Source: Smittium culicis | Taxonomy: Eukaryota > Kickxellomycota > Harpellomycetes > Harpellales > Legeriomycetaceae | Assembly: GCA_001970855.1 (NCBI GenBank) | Contig: LSSN01000420.1 | Location: 1-18,615 of the forward strand | Direction of reading: 5' to 3' | Length of the DNA stretch: 18,615 nt | In this document: positions 8,400 to 18,431 of the stretch, piece by piece | Layout: each line of letters starts with the position of its first letter | Position numbering within the stretch: the stretch's first letter is position 1 | Position numbers and translations under genes: made by a program | The notes under the pieces: model-generated | The model's input: the letters and a program-made list of their open reading frames with translations, nothing else | The model's database searches: none | What the model was told of the DNA's origin: nothing

Positions 8400-11300
8400 T
8401 ATATTTTTATGGCTTAAAAAGTTGAATATCAGGTTAACCGGTCTTTGAAAATCACCAGCGTCATATAAATTCCATTGGTTCTGAGTAAATAGTCATTTTT
8501 TTTCGAAGTTTTTTTATTGGTTTCGAGTAGTGTCTCTATGAATTGTCTTAGATTGTTTTTAAAACTTTGGAATATTTTTACGGGACTGAAAATTTTATTG
8601 GATAGCACAGCTTCAGTTTTTGCGCGGTATATTTCCCATAGGCTGAGGTTTATTAATGCCTCTTTCTTTGGGATTCATGTTTTTTTATTTGACAGTTGTT
8701 TGAAGATATCAAATTTTTTATTGGTTCAATTTGATATTTTCCTTTCTAGTTGTTTATTCTTTTAAAAAACATGGAAATGCTTCCCCAAAATTTACTTATC
8801 CTTTTACGGCCAAAAAACATATGTTCTAAGTCCTCTTCTTTTTTTTCTGCATACTTTGCATATTCAATCACTTATACTTCCACAATACTTATATATTTTT
8901 TCGACTACTATTCCGCTGTGGTAAAACAGGGTTAAAAATTCTCTTTTTTTGGGAGCCAATTCGTTGAACCATTCACTTTTTAAATTTTTACTCTCAATTT
9001 TATTTTCAATTTGATTCTCAATTTTTATATTGAATTTCATAGCGTTAACTTTTAGCTTTTTTGATTTTTTATTTTCATAGCGGCTCTTCCTTATTTGGTC
9101 ATGTACTCCACTGCCATTGTTCCATTGAATTTTATTTCTTGTGCTGGAATCGATTAAGGACTTTTAAGATCTAATAGTTTTTGACATGAAAATTTTTTTG
9201 AAATAGTTTCTAGATTAATTATGTACGTAAATGGTTTATTTTCGACTCCCTCGCAGTTCGATTTCGAAATTAAGTCTTGATAAGTAAAAATTTCTGCATT
9301 CTCGAGGATGTTTATTTTTTTATTACTCAGATTAGACTTATATTCGAAATTGCGTTTTTTAGGATTTGTTTCATTATATTAGTTAGGTTCCAAGAGTCTG
9401 TGTTATTAGTCACTATCATTAGATCATTCCGTATTCTGAGGAAATAGTTCCAGAAAGGTGGAAAGTTTTTCGTGTTTTTTTTACATTCTCTAGTATCTTG
9501 GATACATGAATTTTTTTTTACTTTTTTCTTTTAATATCGAATTTATGTTGTGAATCGATAGGTCGTGCCACGCTTTTTCTGATTCAGCTAAGATTTTTAA
9601 TATCTGTTTTGCAAAAATGGATACACTTTGAGCTCTGATGTCTATTAACCCTAGTCCATCACTTTCCTTGGGTTCAGTAAGTGTTTCAAAGTTTATTTTA
9701 GGTTTTTTGAATTCTATATTTAGTTGGTAAATATTTTTTTTAATTTCTTTATAAAAGCTATCACTTAGAGGAACAATATTTGTCACATAGTTGATTTTAG
9801 AGAAAATTATGACGTTTTTAATTAGAATTTCATCAAAAATTGTTAATCTTCGCTGCTTAAAAGTGCTTATTCTATTTTTGATATTTGTTATTAAGTTTTT
9901 CTCATTTTTTTTTAATATCTATACCTCTTTCGTCGAAATAGATCACCAAGGAAAAGTTTGTTTTCCGTTCTTGGATAATATTTTTCAGTTTAAAGCGATG
10001 GTTTTTCTTCAGGATTACCTATTTTTTATCACTGTAGTCTTTTAGGTATTTATTTTTGGATTTGATTCCTTTGAGTGTAGATTAATAGCTTTTTTTACTG
10101 TTTTTAGGTCTTCTATTGTACTAATTGCTATTAATATATCATCTAAAAATGCAGTATTTTTGGAGTTTTTTCGTCTTTTCCTATAAATTTTATTTTTATC
10201 AGATCGTATTTTATCATTGGCTCGATAAATATGTTATAGAGCAGTGGTGATAGCGGATCTCCTTGCTTTGGCCCTTTCTCAAGAGGTAAGTATTTATTTT
10301 TGACCCCTTGTATAGTTCTTTTATCATGTTGATAAGGTTTCTGCTGTAACATAATTTTCCCATAACTCGCAAAAGGCATTACCAATTTACTTTATCATAA
10401 GCTTTTTGTTGGTCTTTATTCAATATATATCTATTTAGGTTTTCTTTCTTCATATAACTTGTTTCAAGTTTATTTTTCATCGTTTATATGTTGTTTAATA
10501 TATTCCTTTTTGAAATAAATTATGTCTGGGACTTTTGAATTATCTGTCTAATCCCCCTTTGAATTCTAACAGGAATAATCTTTGTAAATGTTTTTTGGCC
10601 ACAATTGAATAAGTTTATTGACCGTCAATTCTATAAGATTTTCAAATCTCCTTTTTTTTGAGAGTAGTGCTGTGCTTGAATTTTTGAATGATTTGGGATA
10701 TTTATTTAATTTCGTAGATTAGTTTTAGGTTTCGGTCATAAATTTTAGTAGATGAATTCGAAATTATTGATAGAACTCTTTTGGAATTACGTCGGACCCT
10801 GTCAAGCTATTTTACGGCTAGACCATTATTATTTCCGAAATTTCGTTTTTAGAGATTACATTCACTATTTCATCGTTTCTTTTTTTTATATATTTTAGTT
10901 TTAATGAATTTATAGCTCTTTTTGAGCTGATTATATAGATTTGCCTTTTTTGTATAACTCTTGATAAAAATTATGGATTTCTTAGTTAATTTAATCTTGA
11001 GATATTTATAGTTAACCGTCAGTAGATGTAAGGGTGGATATTTTTTATTTTTGCTATTTAATTTGATTTTGTTGAAAAAAAATTTATTATACTTAATTTT
11101 AATTCGTGCCATTTAATTCGAGATTTTTGAATTAATCTATTTATTATGCTTTTATTAGCTACTTAGAAATTATTTTTTATCAAAGAAACTGTCAATTCAT
11201 GATTATTTTTTTCGATTTAATTTACACAGGATTTTGATGTATAATTCATGATTTTTATAATTTTTTTGTTTGCTTTTATTGAATTTTTATTTTTTTGTAT

Positions 11301-12250
11301 TTTTAGGATCTTTCTGAATTTTCGTGAGAATTATTTAACCTCGTCTTTGAATTTATCCCACCTCAAGTTTCTGGACAGATCTTTACAGTTAAGCTTATAT
11401 TTTGATATTTGATCTATTGCGCCCGTGTATTTTTTATTACCAAGGAAGGATATATTCAAGTACCATAAATTTTTTTGTGAGATTTGATTTTCTTTCAGTA
11501 TTTTAGTTAGATGATTATATCAATACTAGATGATCTGATTTAGGACTAGCCTTAGTTTTTATATTAGATAATATTCTTGACCAGTTTTTTGTTGCAATTA
11601 TGTGGTCCAGGGTCCACTTTCTATCAAAAGCATGGCTTATCCAAGTAAATCGACCTTTATTAAGTAGTATATATTCTTTTAGATCTATTCTTTTATTTTT
11701 TTTAATTATTTTTTCATTTTTTCCCATTCACTTTTGATATCAGATGGAGGGTATTTATAAATTTTATTGACAATATTTAAATTAAAATCTCCTCTAATAT
11801 AATTTTTTTAGATTTTGGTATGTAATAGTGTGCTATTTTGTAGAATTCATTCTTTTTTTTTTGTATTTTGAGGGTGGGTATACGCAAATTAAATAATTAG
11901 GTCTCCTAAAAGGGTCGGTCACATATTACTATTACTATTAATATCCTCACCATATAGTTAGTTTTACTTTTTAGTATTTTTGTGTCTTTATTGTTAATTA
12001 GTATCGCCGCATACTGAGGTAATATAGACGGTTATATCCACTGAGTTTTCCTGCTTAATTATCGTGTTCGTTATATTGAGTTTCTTGTATAAAGGTGGCA
12101 TCAAAATTTTCACATTTTATAAATTTAATTATTTGCTGTCTATGTTTATTTTTTTTCAATATTTACACACTATACGTCGCAATCCTCATAATTAACTGAT
12201 GTATTTTCTTCGTTTTGCTGATTTTTTTTTTTTAGATTTCTATTCTAAGA
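8400..12250 (-). pseudogene. LINE ORF2: endonuclease plus reverse transcriptase, decayed
   Basis: The endonuclease begins near 12140 with QQIIKFIKCENFDATFIQET, containing the QET metal-binding motif. It continues at 12030-11940 (A-A-I-L-I-N) and ends at 11727-11515 with GRFTWI, LDHIIAT and SDH, the family's last catalytic motif. The RT follows with G-S-D-V-I-P-K-E-F-Y (10806-10760), DQQKAYDKVNW (about 10420-10384) and GPKQGDPLSPLLYNIFIEP (inside the open stretch 10385-10143). A frameshifted AFLDDIL follows; the catalytic DD pair is at 10138-10143, and the usual FADD reads FLDD. The C-terminal part includes DGLGLIDIRAQSVSIFAKQIL (9786-9490). Near 8870-8800 a C-x2-C...E-H remnant of the zinc finger appears, then W-E-I-Y-R-A at 8630-8600. 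Multiple stops and frameshifts lie between these blocks. Confidence 0.8.
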
Positions 12251-12489
12251 TTTTTGTGTATTTATTTTCCATTTGCAAATCTTTTAATATAATCTCAGGC
12301 TTTATAGGTAGTTGGGAAATTATTGTTTTTTGAGATTCCATTGGCTCTACATAGCTCTAGTATACTAGCTCTTCGATTTGGGTATCAGTTTCCATTGGAG
12401 ATATTTCCGCTATCTATTTTGCAACACTTGTTTGTCCCCTATCTATAAAAGTATTTAAGGGAGAAATTTCACCCTGTTAATTTGACACT

Positions 12490-13900
12490 TTTCGGTATTC
12501 ATTGTATTTTTGTACTTTGACATTGTCCAATGAATCTATGTTTGGTTGAATTTTTTTTTTGCAACTGCAGAAGTTATAAAATACTTAATCACAGGGGGTG
12601 CCGCTCCATCTGATACTGCGGTGTTTGAAGAAACGGGCTTAAAACTGTCGAGAGCTATTTCCATCTCCTCGCTTCCAGGAGGTACCACTTCATTTGAAAT
12701 TTCTGAATTTTAATAAACTGGCTTCAAAGTATCAACAGCTTTTTCAACATCTTTGAAGTAGTTTTTTTGTTGAGGTTGATGTGTGTTATTTTTTTTTGAT
12801 TTCGGGTTCAATTTTTCCGTACAGAGTTGCATTTGAAATTTTGTAAGCGGATTGGGTTTCGAATATTTTCTTTTCCAAACAGTTAATAAAGATATCTAGT
12901 TTTGTTTTGAAACTTTCTGAATTTTCCTTTGAATTATTTTTTTTACTAAATACAAAGTATTGGTTTCCAATGTCTTTTTTTTGGTCGGTTTTTTTCTTTT
13001 TTATATATATTTTTTGGTTCTATAATTCTGCAATTTGTATTTGAATGTTATTCACATATGTTTTTTTTGTGTTTTCTAGAAGAGCTTGATTACATAGTTG
13101 TTAATAGAGATTTTGCTAAGAATATTACTTTCAGAGTATCTTTTAAGCTTAAAGAGTATGTTTATATACCTGGTTATGTATTTCCTTTTCCTTTGATACT
13201 ACAAACTGAAATTTCATTAGCTTTCCCTTGTTTATTAAGTTCGTTTGATAGGGTTTGCAAGTCGTCTCAAAAACTCATTCCACCCAAGTTAGGTACAGAT
13301 TTGAATATTGTGGACTTGTCATCAGGGAGGGTTTCAAAAAGATATAGCTTCGATTCATTTACGGTGATGTCATTTTTGATTATTTCTCCAACTTTGGTGA
13401 TAGTTTCAAAATTTAGAAAAAGGATTTTTCTTCTTTCATCTGTTTCTATACTTTCGATGCTGTATGTTTTATCTATTAATATGTTGATGGTTTCTACTTA
13501 TTTCACCTTAAAAATAGCTAGATAGCATCCTATCTTGTTTCAGTTTCCACCTGGTACTATAACCTTTATGAGATTTAGGGTTGATAAGTCGTCTACCTTG
13601 TGATTTACAGATATTTTTTGAAATCCTCATTCCAAATTATACCCATCCTTCCGCTCCTACTTTTAAATTGCTGTACGTTTTCTCTAGAATATGCGTAAGA
13701 TTGAGAAGTTTTCCTTTACGAATTTTTTGATGATTTCTGTATGTTTTTGAGGCCTTATGTTGTTTTTGGAGTTCCTGATGAGAGCACTTCGTTCAGTTTT
13801 ACTCCAATTCGCGAGTTTTTTTGATGAGCTTTTTTACTATTCGGAACTATAGTTCATTCCCCCTCATTTTTTCAGGAGTATGTGGGACCAGTGCCCTATT
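12490..13900 (-). pseudogene. Probable LINE ORF1 remnant
   Basis: This stretch lies just 5' of the endonuclease on the coding strand, where LINEs carry their first, nucleic-acid-binding protein. Readable fragments are charged and low in complexity. They include S-K-T-E-R-S-A-L-I-R-N-S-K and E-I-I-K-K-F-V-K-E-N near 13820-13700, and D-I-F-I-N-C-L-E-K-K near 12890. Between them the frame is broken repeatedly. I do not recognise an RNA-recognition motif or zinc knuckle, so the call rests mainly on position. The 155-residue open frame on the opposite strand (13058-13525) is interpreted as an accidental antisense reading. Confidence 0.45.
12597..12765 (-). repeat. Two tandem 84-bp units in the LINE ORF1 remnant
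   Basis: GCTTAAAACTGTCGAGAGCT at 12637 and GCTTCAAAGTATCAACAGCT at 12721 are 84 bp apart. The DNA after each is also similar, giving 28-codon units. On the minus strand they read KAVDTLKPV...ISNEVVPPG and EIALDSFKPV...VSDGAAPP. Keeping a multiple of three suggests the duplication arose while the ORF was still translated. Confidence 0.6.
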
Positions 13901-14001
13901 GAAACTTGGTTTGGAGATTGTTCTTTATCCTAGGTTATTTTAAAATAAATTTGAATGTGATTTTTTTTCTTTACCTTTTGTACAATTTTCTTATAAAAAA
14001 C

Positions 14002-14135
14002 GGTATTTTCTATACTAATATATTTTATTACAGGTTTTAATCTGATATTTTTAGTGGAGCACCAGATTTTTTTGAGTTAACACTCGAGGTTACCACTTTA
14101 ATGAGCCAACCATTTGAATAATATTTTAATTATTT
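14002..14135 (+). repeat. Direct repeat flanking the LINE, right copy
   Basis: Partner of 8125-8250, same orientation. It starts about 50 bp beyond the presumed 5' end of the LINE. It may be part of an older repeat interrupted by the LINE, or a shared 5' segment of two LINE copies in tandem. Confidence 0.55.
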
Positions 14136-15265
14136 ATTTTTACTTTACATATGAGATTATTTAAAGGTTCAGATTTTTTCATATTAAAATATTTCTTCGA
14201 TTTAAATCCCAATACTGCTAAAATTTATTTAGAGTATACTTTAACTGATTAAATAGATTTTCCATTAAATCAGGTGAATGGTTATTGAAATAAAAAAATT
14301 TCATGAGTAAAAAATTACCTTTCGTTCTAATAATCTCTCTTTATATATAAATATTATTATAAATCTAGTTAATACTCAATACTAGTGTTAACTAAGATAA
14401 AAAAATTTTTTTAGGTATTAGATTTTTTATTTAATTCCTTTCATCCATTTATATATCATATTATATATATATAATTTTCGATCATGCTATTCATTTTTAG
14501 CTTTATAGTTATAAAATTGATTTAAATCAATGTAAATTCATTTGTTAAAAGTGGATTAAACCATTTTTATATTTCAAAATGCGTAATTTATTTTTGAATT
14601 TTAATGATTTGTAATAATATAGAGGTGGTTTATATACTGATAATACGAAAATTCATAATTTAATATTTAAACAATATATCTATTAGCCATGCTAACAAAT
14701 GTTCAACAATCAATATAAACCCTTGATACAGACCAAAGCTTAAACAATTTATATTTAGAATTTTTTTTTATTAAATTATTATCTTATTGAATCCTGAAGA
14801 GATAAAGTCATAAACGAATTTTTTTTACAAAAGAAGCTAAAAAACACACAATTTTTTTTTTCATACAAAAGTATGTCTAAAATAAGTGTATATATATGTT
14901 TTTAAAACATATGGATAAGTATGCCAAAAAATTTACAATAAAGTTCTTTTAACCGTAAGGGGATTGATTAGGCAAAAGGAGGTGGGTATAAGAAATTTTT
15001 ATTTTGACGAAATTGAACATTTTTTTAAATTATTTTATTTTTTTTTAATAAAATCAAGTATCTTTGCCTAGCTAAAGCCTAGTCAAACTTCTGGTCAAAC
15101 ATATTCTACTGGACAAAAAGATTAATTATTATTGGTGAAATTTGATATAAGCTCTAAAAGCTATTGGTTATATAAAGAAATTCGCATTTTTTAAAATATT
15201 TACCTATTGGCTAATTTATAAAACAGCGAAAACGTTTTAAAGCTGCTTTTTAGAGAAATTTTGGT
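14136..15265. other. Very AT-rich non-coding DNA, no gene seen
   Basis: All frames are closed by frequent stops. There are long A and T runs and TATA-type simple repeats (for example 14456-14475). A slightly GC-richer tract at 14950-14990 has no recognisable structure. Confidence 0.5.
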
Positions 15266-15334
15266 CCCTGAAAGGGTTAAAGAACGCAAATTCTTTATTT
15301 TTTCTTCATTCAAAAATTTTTGGACGGGAAAGGG
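15266..15334 (-). mobile_element. Two abutting CCCTTTC element ends around a TTAA
   Basis: A right-type end CCCTGAAAGGG (15266-15276) is followed by TTAA (15277-15280). A 54-bp left-type end in reverse orientation then finishes at GGACGGGAAAGGG (15334). The 54-bp part is nearly identical to the reverse complement of 18376-18431. In that other copy the TTAA is followed by unrelated-looking DNA, which suggests that one element inserted into, or recombined at, the TTAA of another. Confidence 0.55.
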
Positions 15335-15472
15335 CTAATAAGCTTCAACAGAATCCACAACTACTTCCGCCAGCAAAAAAAGAAAAAGGTAGAGATTATT
15401 TGTTTGAATTTTTTTTGTTTATAGAATTAAAAAAATAAAATTAGAATTTCTTTTATAAAACAAATCATTTAA

Positions 15473-15660
15473 CCCTTTCATGGACGGTAGACTATTTTTG
15501 ACCTCGAAATAAAGCCAATCGAGTTAAATAAAAACACTTTAATTCCGAGGCCATAGGAATTATTGGAATTTTATAGAATATCAACAAATAATAATTGTAA
15601 TTATAAATCATAAACGAATCAATAAATTGATTTTTTCAAAGGGTTTTGGACGAGATTGGG
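15473..15660 (-). mobile_element. Short CCCTTTC element (piggyBac-type MITE), minus orientation
   Basis: 188 bp with TTAA on both sides (15469-15472 and 15661-15664), the cleanest target duplication in the window. It starts CCCTTTCATGGACGGTAGAC and ends GGACGAGATTGGG. Internal landmarks are inverted relative to the copy at 15752: AATTCCGAGGCC and ATAAATCATAAACGAATC. Non-coding. Confidence 0.72.
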
Positions 15661-15751
15661 TTAATATGATAGAGCTATCAAAATCAATTTTATTCGCTAA
15701 AATATAGAAATGAACATTGTTTATAAGGGCTTATTTAACATTTTAATTTAA

Positions 15752-15929
15752 CCCTTTCCCGCCCAACGCTTTAAAAAATCGAATTTATCGATTCGTTTAT
15801 GATTTATAAGCAAATTTATTGTTAAAATACTATAAACCAAAATCTTACGGCTTCGGAATTAACGAATCTTAACTGTGCATATTTGGCTATATTTTGTAGG
15901 TCAAAAATAGTCTACCGCCCGCGAAAGGG
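15752..15929 (+). mobile_element. Short CCCTTTC element (piggyBac-type MITE) downstream of the protease homologue gene
   Basis: 178 bp from CCCTTTCCCGCCCAACGC to GCCCGCGAAAGGG. It is flanked by TTAA on the left and TCAA on the right. It has the full set of internal landmarks (TCGTTTATGATTTATAAGC; GGCTTCGGAATTAA; TTGGCTATATTTTG). It lies 193 bp past the stop codon of the gene at 16123-17511, so it could overlap that transcript's 3' end. Confidence 0.7.
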
Positions 15930-16122
15930 TCAATAAATATTATTTGAAATTTCGCATGCAAATTGAATTTTTCAGATAGTTTTTATTGACTATTAAAAGT
16001 AAGTACAATCAGCTATAAGCTGATAAATGTTGTTGAATATATTGTGTAAAAAAAAGTACAGAAAAAGAGAATACATTAACCTACATTAACGTATAAAGTA
16101 TGATACGATATCATAATACTGA

Positions 16123-17511
16123 TTAAGATTTTATACAGTTTCCATCAGGATCAGCACAGTTCACTACGATATTTTTAAATACTGCAACAGCATTATCAGC
16201 AGCAAAGTACAGATATTTTTGTCCTGAGGATAAACTGTCTGTGTATAAGTATTCATTAGGGTTAACTTGAAATAAGGCTGTACCATCTTTATAGACCGAC
16301 AAATTATTATTTGTAGAAACGAGTTTTATGTGTGTAGTCGCTGAAGCGCTTGCAGGGCGTGAAGATAGATCCGGAGTAAAACTGGTATCCCCAAGTTTTG
16401 AATCATCGATACCAAACCCGATTTTTGCTTCGATAGAATAGCCATCATCACTACTGGTCGTGCTTGTTATCAAAAAGTATATACTAGAATCCATGTCCAC
16501 ATCAAATTCCAAAACGAAATTGAGTGATGTGCAAGGAACTAATATTCTCTTGTCAGTTTGGTAAACAGGATATCTAGCACCGATAGAATCTTTGATAACT
16601 GAAACTTCTGAAAAGCTAAAATCGCAATCAGGATTTTTAGATTTACATTCATCGTAGCTGCAACTGGATCCAACACATTGTGTATTTTTTGCGATCCAAT
16701 CCGAGTATCCGCTTAAAATGATATAAGTAGATATGGTATTATCAGCGCTGCATACTTTCTGATTGGGGACGCCAATCGAACTCATAACTCCAACCAATTT
16801 TTTGTAATCGTTTGAAAGAAGCGGACCTCCACCGTCCCCAAAACACACACCATTTGTCGTATCTTGGTCAATGCAAAGGGCAGTTTTTCCTATTTCAGAT
16901 AGCGGAAAGTAATTTTCGCAAAAATCAGTGTCAGTTTTGTAAACTTCAACTTCCATTAAATTCCCTCCGACGGGCTTATTTGGTTCGATGAACCCAAATC
17001 CTGATGTGATAAACGTATAAGGAGACACATCAGATGCTTCTCCAATGTCTATTGGTGTCGCAACTGAAGGAGGAACGCACTCAGTCAATGTTAATATTGC
17101 CAAATCATTTTTAAACGGGTGCTGGTTCGTAAATCCGTTATGAACCACAACGTTTTTAACTCTGTAAGTATTTTTATTATCTGGTAGCGGTGAAACACTT
17201 CCAAGGCCTATTTTTATCAATGGCCACTTGGAAGCAATATCGATTCCGCTTTGAATAAGGCAATGTGCGGCAGTTATTACGACATTTGGACCTATCAAGC
17301 TTCCTGTGCAGTAGTTATTAGTGTCGCCATCAACCGAAAAGTAAGCTATTGAAGGGTGGTTTTGTAATGTTGCAGCAGTTCCGCCGAGAATTCTCTTGTT
17401 CAGCTTATTTATCACCCTGTTTGTAAACGGGATGTCAAGGTCCATAGCAAATGTATTGCTAAATACAATAGTACCGAAGAGTATTGTCGAAAGCTTCATT
17501 ATTTTTTTCAT
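16123..17511 (-). CDS. Secreted serine protease homologue (S1 family) with Ser-to-Gly active site and C-terminal extension
   Basis: 462 residues, intact and without introns. Residues 1-22 look like a signal peptide ending FSNTFA, followed by a short propeptide and the activation site KR|ILGG (cleavage after R40). The S1 domain spans 41-276. The catalytic His (TAAHC, H83) and Asp (KNDLAIL, D136) are present, but the GDSGGP box reads C-F-G-D-G-G-G-P, so the nucleophile is Gly227 (codon 16831-16833). Asp226, which pairs with the new N-terminus, is kept, so the fold may still mature. The specificity position corresponding to residue 189 is Gly221 and the usual SWG strand reads S-S-I-G, so trypsin-like binding is not expected. 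Cys68-Cys84, Cys198-Cys213 and Cys223-Cys254 fit the standard disulfides. Residues 277-462 form a Cys-rich linker (CVGSSCSYDEC) and a beta-rich domain ending in FAADNAVAVFKNIVVNC. It resembles a lectin-like sandwich, but I cannot name it. It probably acts outside the cell as a non-catalytic binder or decoy. The start has AAAA just before the ATG; a second Met lies at residue 5. Confidence 0.9.
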   Translation of the reverse strand: MKKIMKLSTILFGTIVFSNTFAMDLDIPFTNRVINKLNKRILGGTAATLQNHPSIAYFSVDGDTNNYCTGSLIGPNVVITAAHCLIQSGIDIASKWPLIKIGLGSVSPLPDNKNTYRVKNVVVHNGFTNQHPFKNDLAILTLTECVPPSVATPIDIGEASDVSPYTFITSGFGFIEPNKPVGGNLMEVEVYKTDTDFCENYFPLSEIGKTALCIDQDTTNGVCFGDGGGPLLSNDYKKLVGVMSSIGVPNQKVCSADNTISTYIILSGYSDWIAKNTQCVGSSCSYDECKSKNPDCDFSFSEVSVIKDSIGARYPVYQTDKRILVPCTSLNFVLEFDVDMDSSIYFLITSTTSSDDGYSIEAKIGFGIDDSKLGDTSFTPDLSSRPASASATTHIKLVSTNNNLSVYKDGTALFQVNPNEYLYTDSLSSGQKYLYFAADNAVAVFKNIVVNCADPDGNCIKS

Positions 17512-17596
17512 TTTTGATATTAATAAATTTTCTAGATAAAGAAATCAAATTTCTTGAATAATTTAGAGTTATAATTGTGATATTTATACATTTTAG

Positions 17597-17784
17597 CCCT
17601 TTCCCGTCCAACACCTTAGAAAAAATTAATTTAATTATTAGTTTATAAATTATAAGCAAGTTTATTATTTGCATTTATTCTGCAATATACCAATATTTAT
17701 AAATGCCTCGGAATTAATCTATTTTTATTGACGGTAGTTGGCTATATTCTGTGGTCTAAAAATAGTCTACTGCGCGGGAAAGGG
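17597..17784 (+). mobile_element. Short CCCTTTC element (piggyBac-type MITE) upstream of the protease homologue gene
   Basis: 188 bp from CCCTTTCCCGTCCAACACC to GCGCGGGAAAGGG, flanked by TTAG and ATAA (decayed TTAA). It has the landmarks GTTTATAAATTATAAGCAAG, CCTCGGAATTAA and TTGGCTATATTCTG. Its left end is 86 bp upstream of the start codon at 17511, so it must lie in the promoter or 5' UTR of that gene. Confidence 0.7.
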
Positions 17785-18095
17785 ATAAGTAAATAGTGTA
17801 CTAATTGACGATTTTTATTTGTCTCGCTTTTGATACCATTATTACTGGAATTAAAGCGTCCTTGATCCACAAAACTATAAGTATGGATTTGATACAGACG
17901 ATTAAATTCCGATACCACTCGAAATGTGATTTTTTTCCAGATAAAAATTGTAGAAATCTTGAACTTATATCGCTGGCGAATTAAAAAAAAGCCGTTTTTT
18001 GTTTACATTTCCCGTGAAAGGGTTTATAAAAATTCAGTTTAAGATCTTTATCAAAACGACAAACATTAGAAAAATCCGGAAATGTATATTTCTAT
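17785..18095. other. Non-coding DNA with an isolated element end
   Basis: No gene. CCCGTGAAAGGG at 18011-18022 matches the right end of the short element family, but no partner left end is evident. The rest is unassigned. Confidence 0.4.
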
Positions 18096-18284
18096 CCCTT
18101 TCACGTGTTGCACCCTTTAATAAAGCTAAATCATTGATTCAATAGTGATTCATATGTAAATTTTTCATTTGCTACTATCCAAAAACAACCTTATGATCTT
18201 ATATGGCTCGGAATTTAATTATTTATATTGAACGCAATTGGCTATTTTTTATAGATCAAAAACAGTCTACCGACCGCGAAAGGG
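18096..18284 (+). mobile_element. Short CCCTTTC element (piggyBac-type MITE)
   Basis: 189 bp from CCCTTTCACGTGTTGCACC to CGACCGCGAAAGGG. TTAA follows on the right (18285-18288), while the left flank has decayed to CTAT. Internal landmarks are ATGGCTCGGAATTTAATTA and TTGGCTATTTTTTATAG...CAGTCTACC. The left interior is more diverged than in the other copies. Confidence 0.65.
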
Positions 18285-18375
18285 TTAAAACCACCCATCT
18301 CAATAATAATATCCTAATTACACCTCACTAAAATGTGGGATACGTCCTTTGAGTTGCAGAATGGAATTTTTTTAA

Positions 18376-18431
18376 CCCTTTCCCGTCCAAAAATTTTTGA
18401 ATGAAAAAAAATAAATTATTTGCGTTCTTTA
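18376..18431 (+). mobile_element. CCCTTTC element left end, joined to an interspersed repeat
   Basis: It follows TTAA (18372-18375). The first ~55 bp match the reverse complement of 15281-15334 almost base for base, ending at TTCTTTAA. Beyond that the sequence is the interspersed repeat also found at 7092-7235. This may be the end of a longer element of which the shorter ones are deletion derivatives. Confidence 0.55.

Larger units (their letters stand above)
8390..13950 (-). mobile_element. Decayed LINE (APE-endonuclease non-LTR retrotransposon)
   Basis: On the minus strand it reads, in order, a possible first ORF (about 13900-12490), an APE-type endonuclease (about 12180-11515), a reverse transcriptase (about 10850-9490) and a C-terminal zinc-finger region (about 8900-8430). 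This is the order of L1/Tad-like LINEs that nick their target and prime reverse transcription from it. Reading frame is lost many times and the sequence is now very AT-rich, so it is an old copy. Both ends are approximate. No long terminal repeats belong to it, and I see no clear poly-A tail. Confidence 0.78.

Noticed and set aside
13058..13525. 155-codon plus-strand open frame
   Set aside because: It is hydrophobic and AT-biased, lies opposite the ORF1 region of the minus-strand LINE, and shows no recognisable domain; it is best read as an antisense accident.
17459..17674. 71-codon minus-strand open frame overlapping the start of the protease homologue
   Set aside because: Out of frame, overlaps the signal peptide and the upstream MITE, and has ordinary AT-rich composition.
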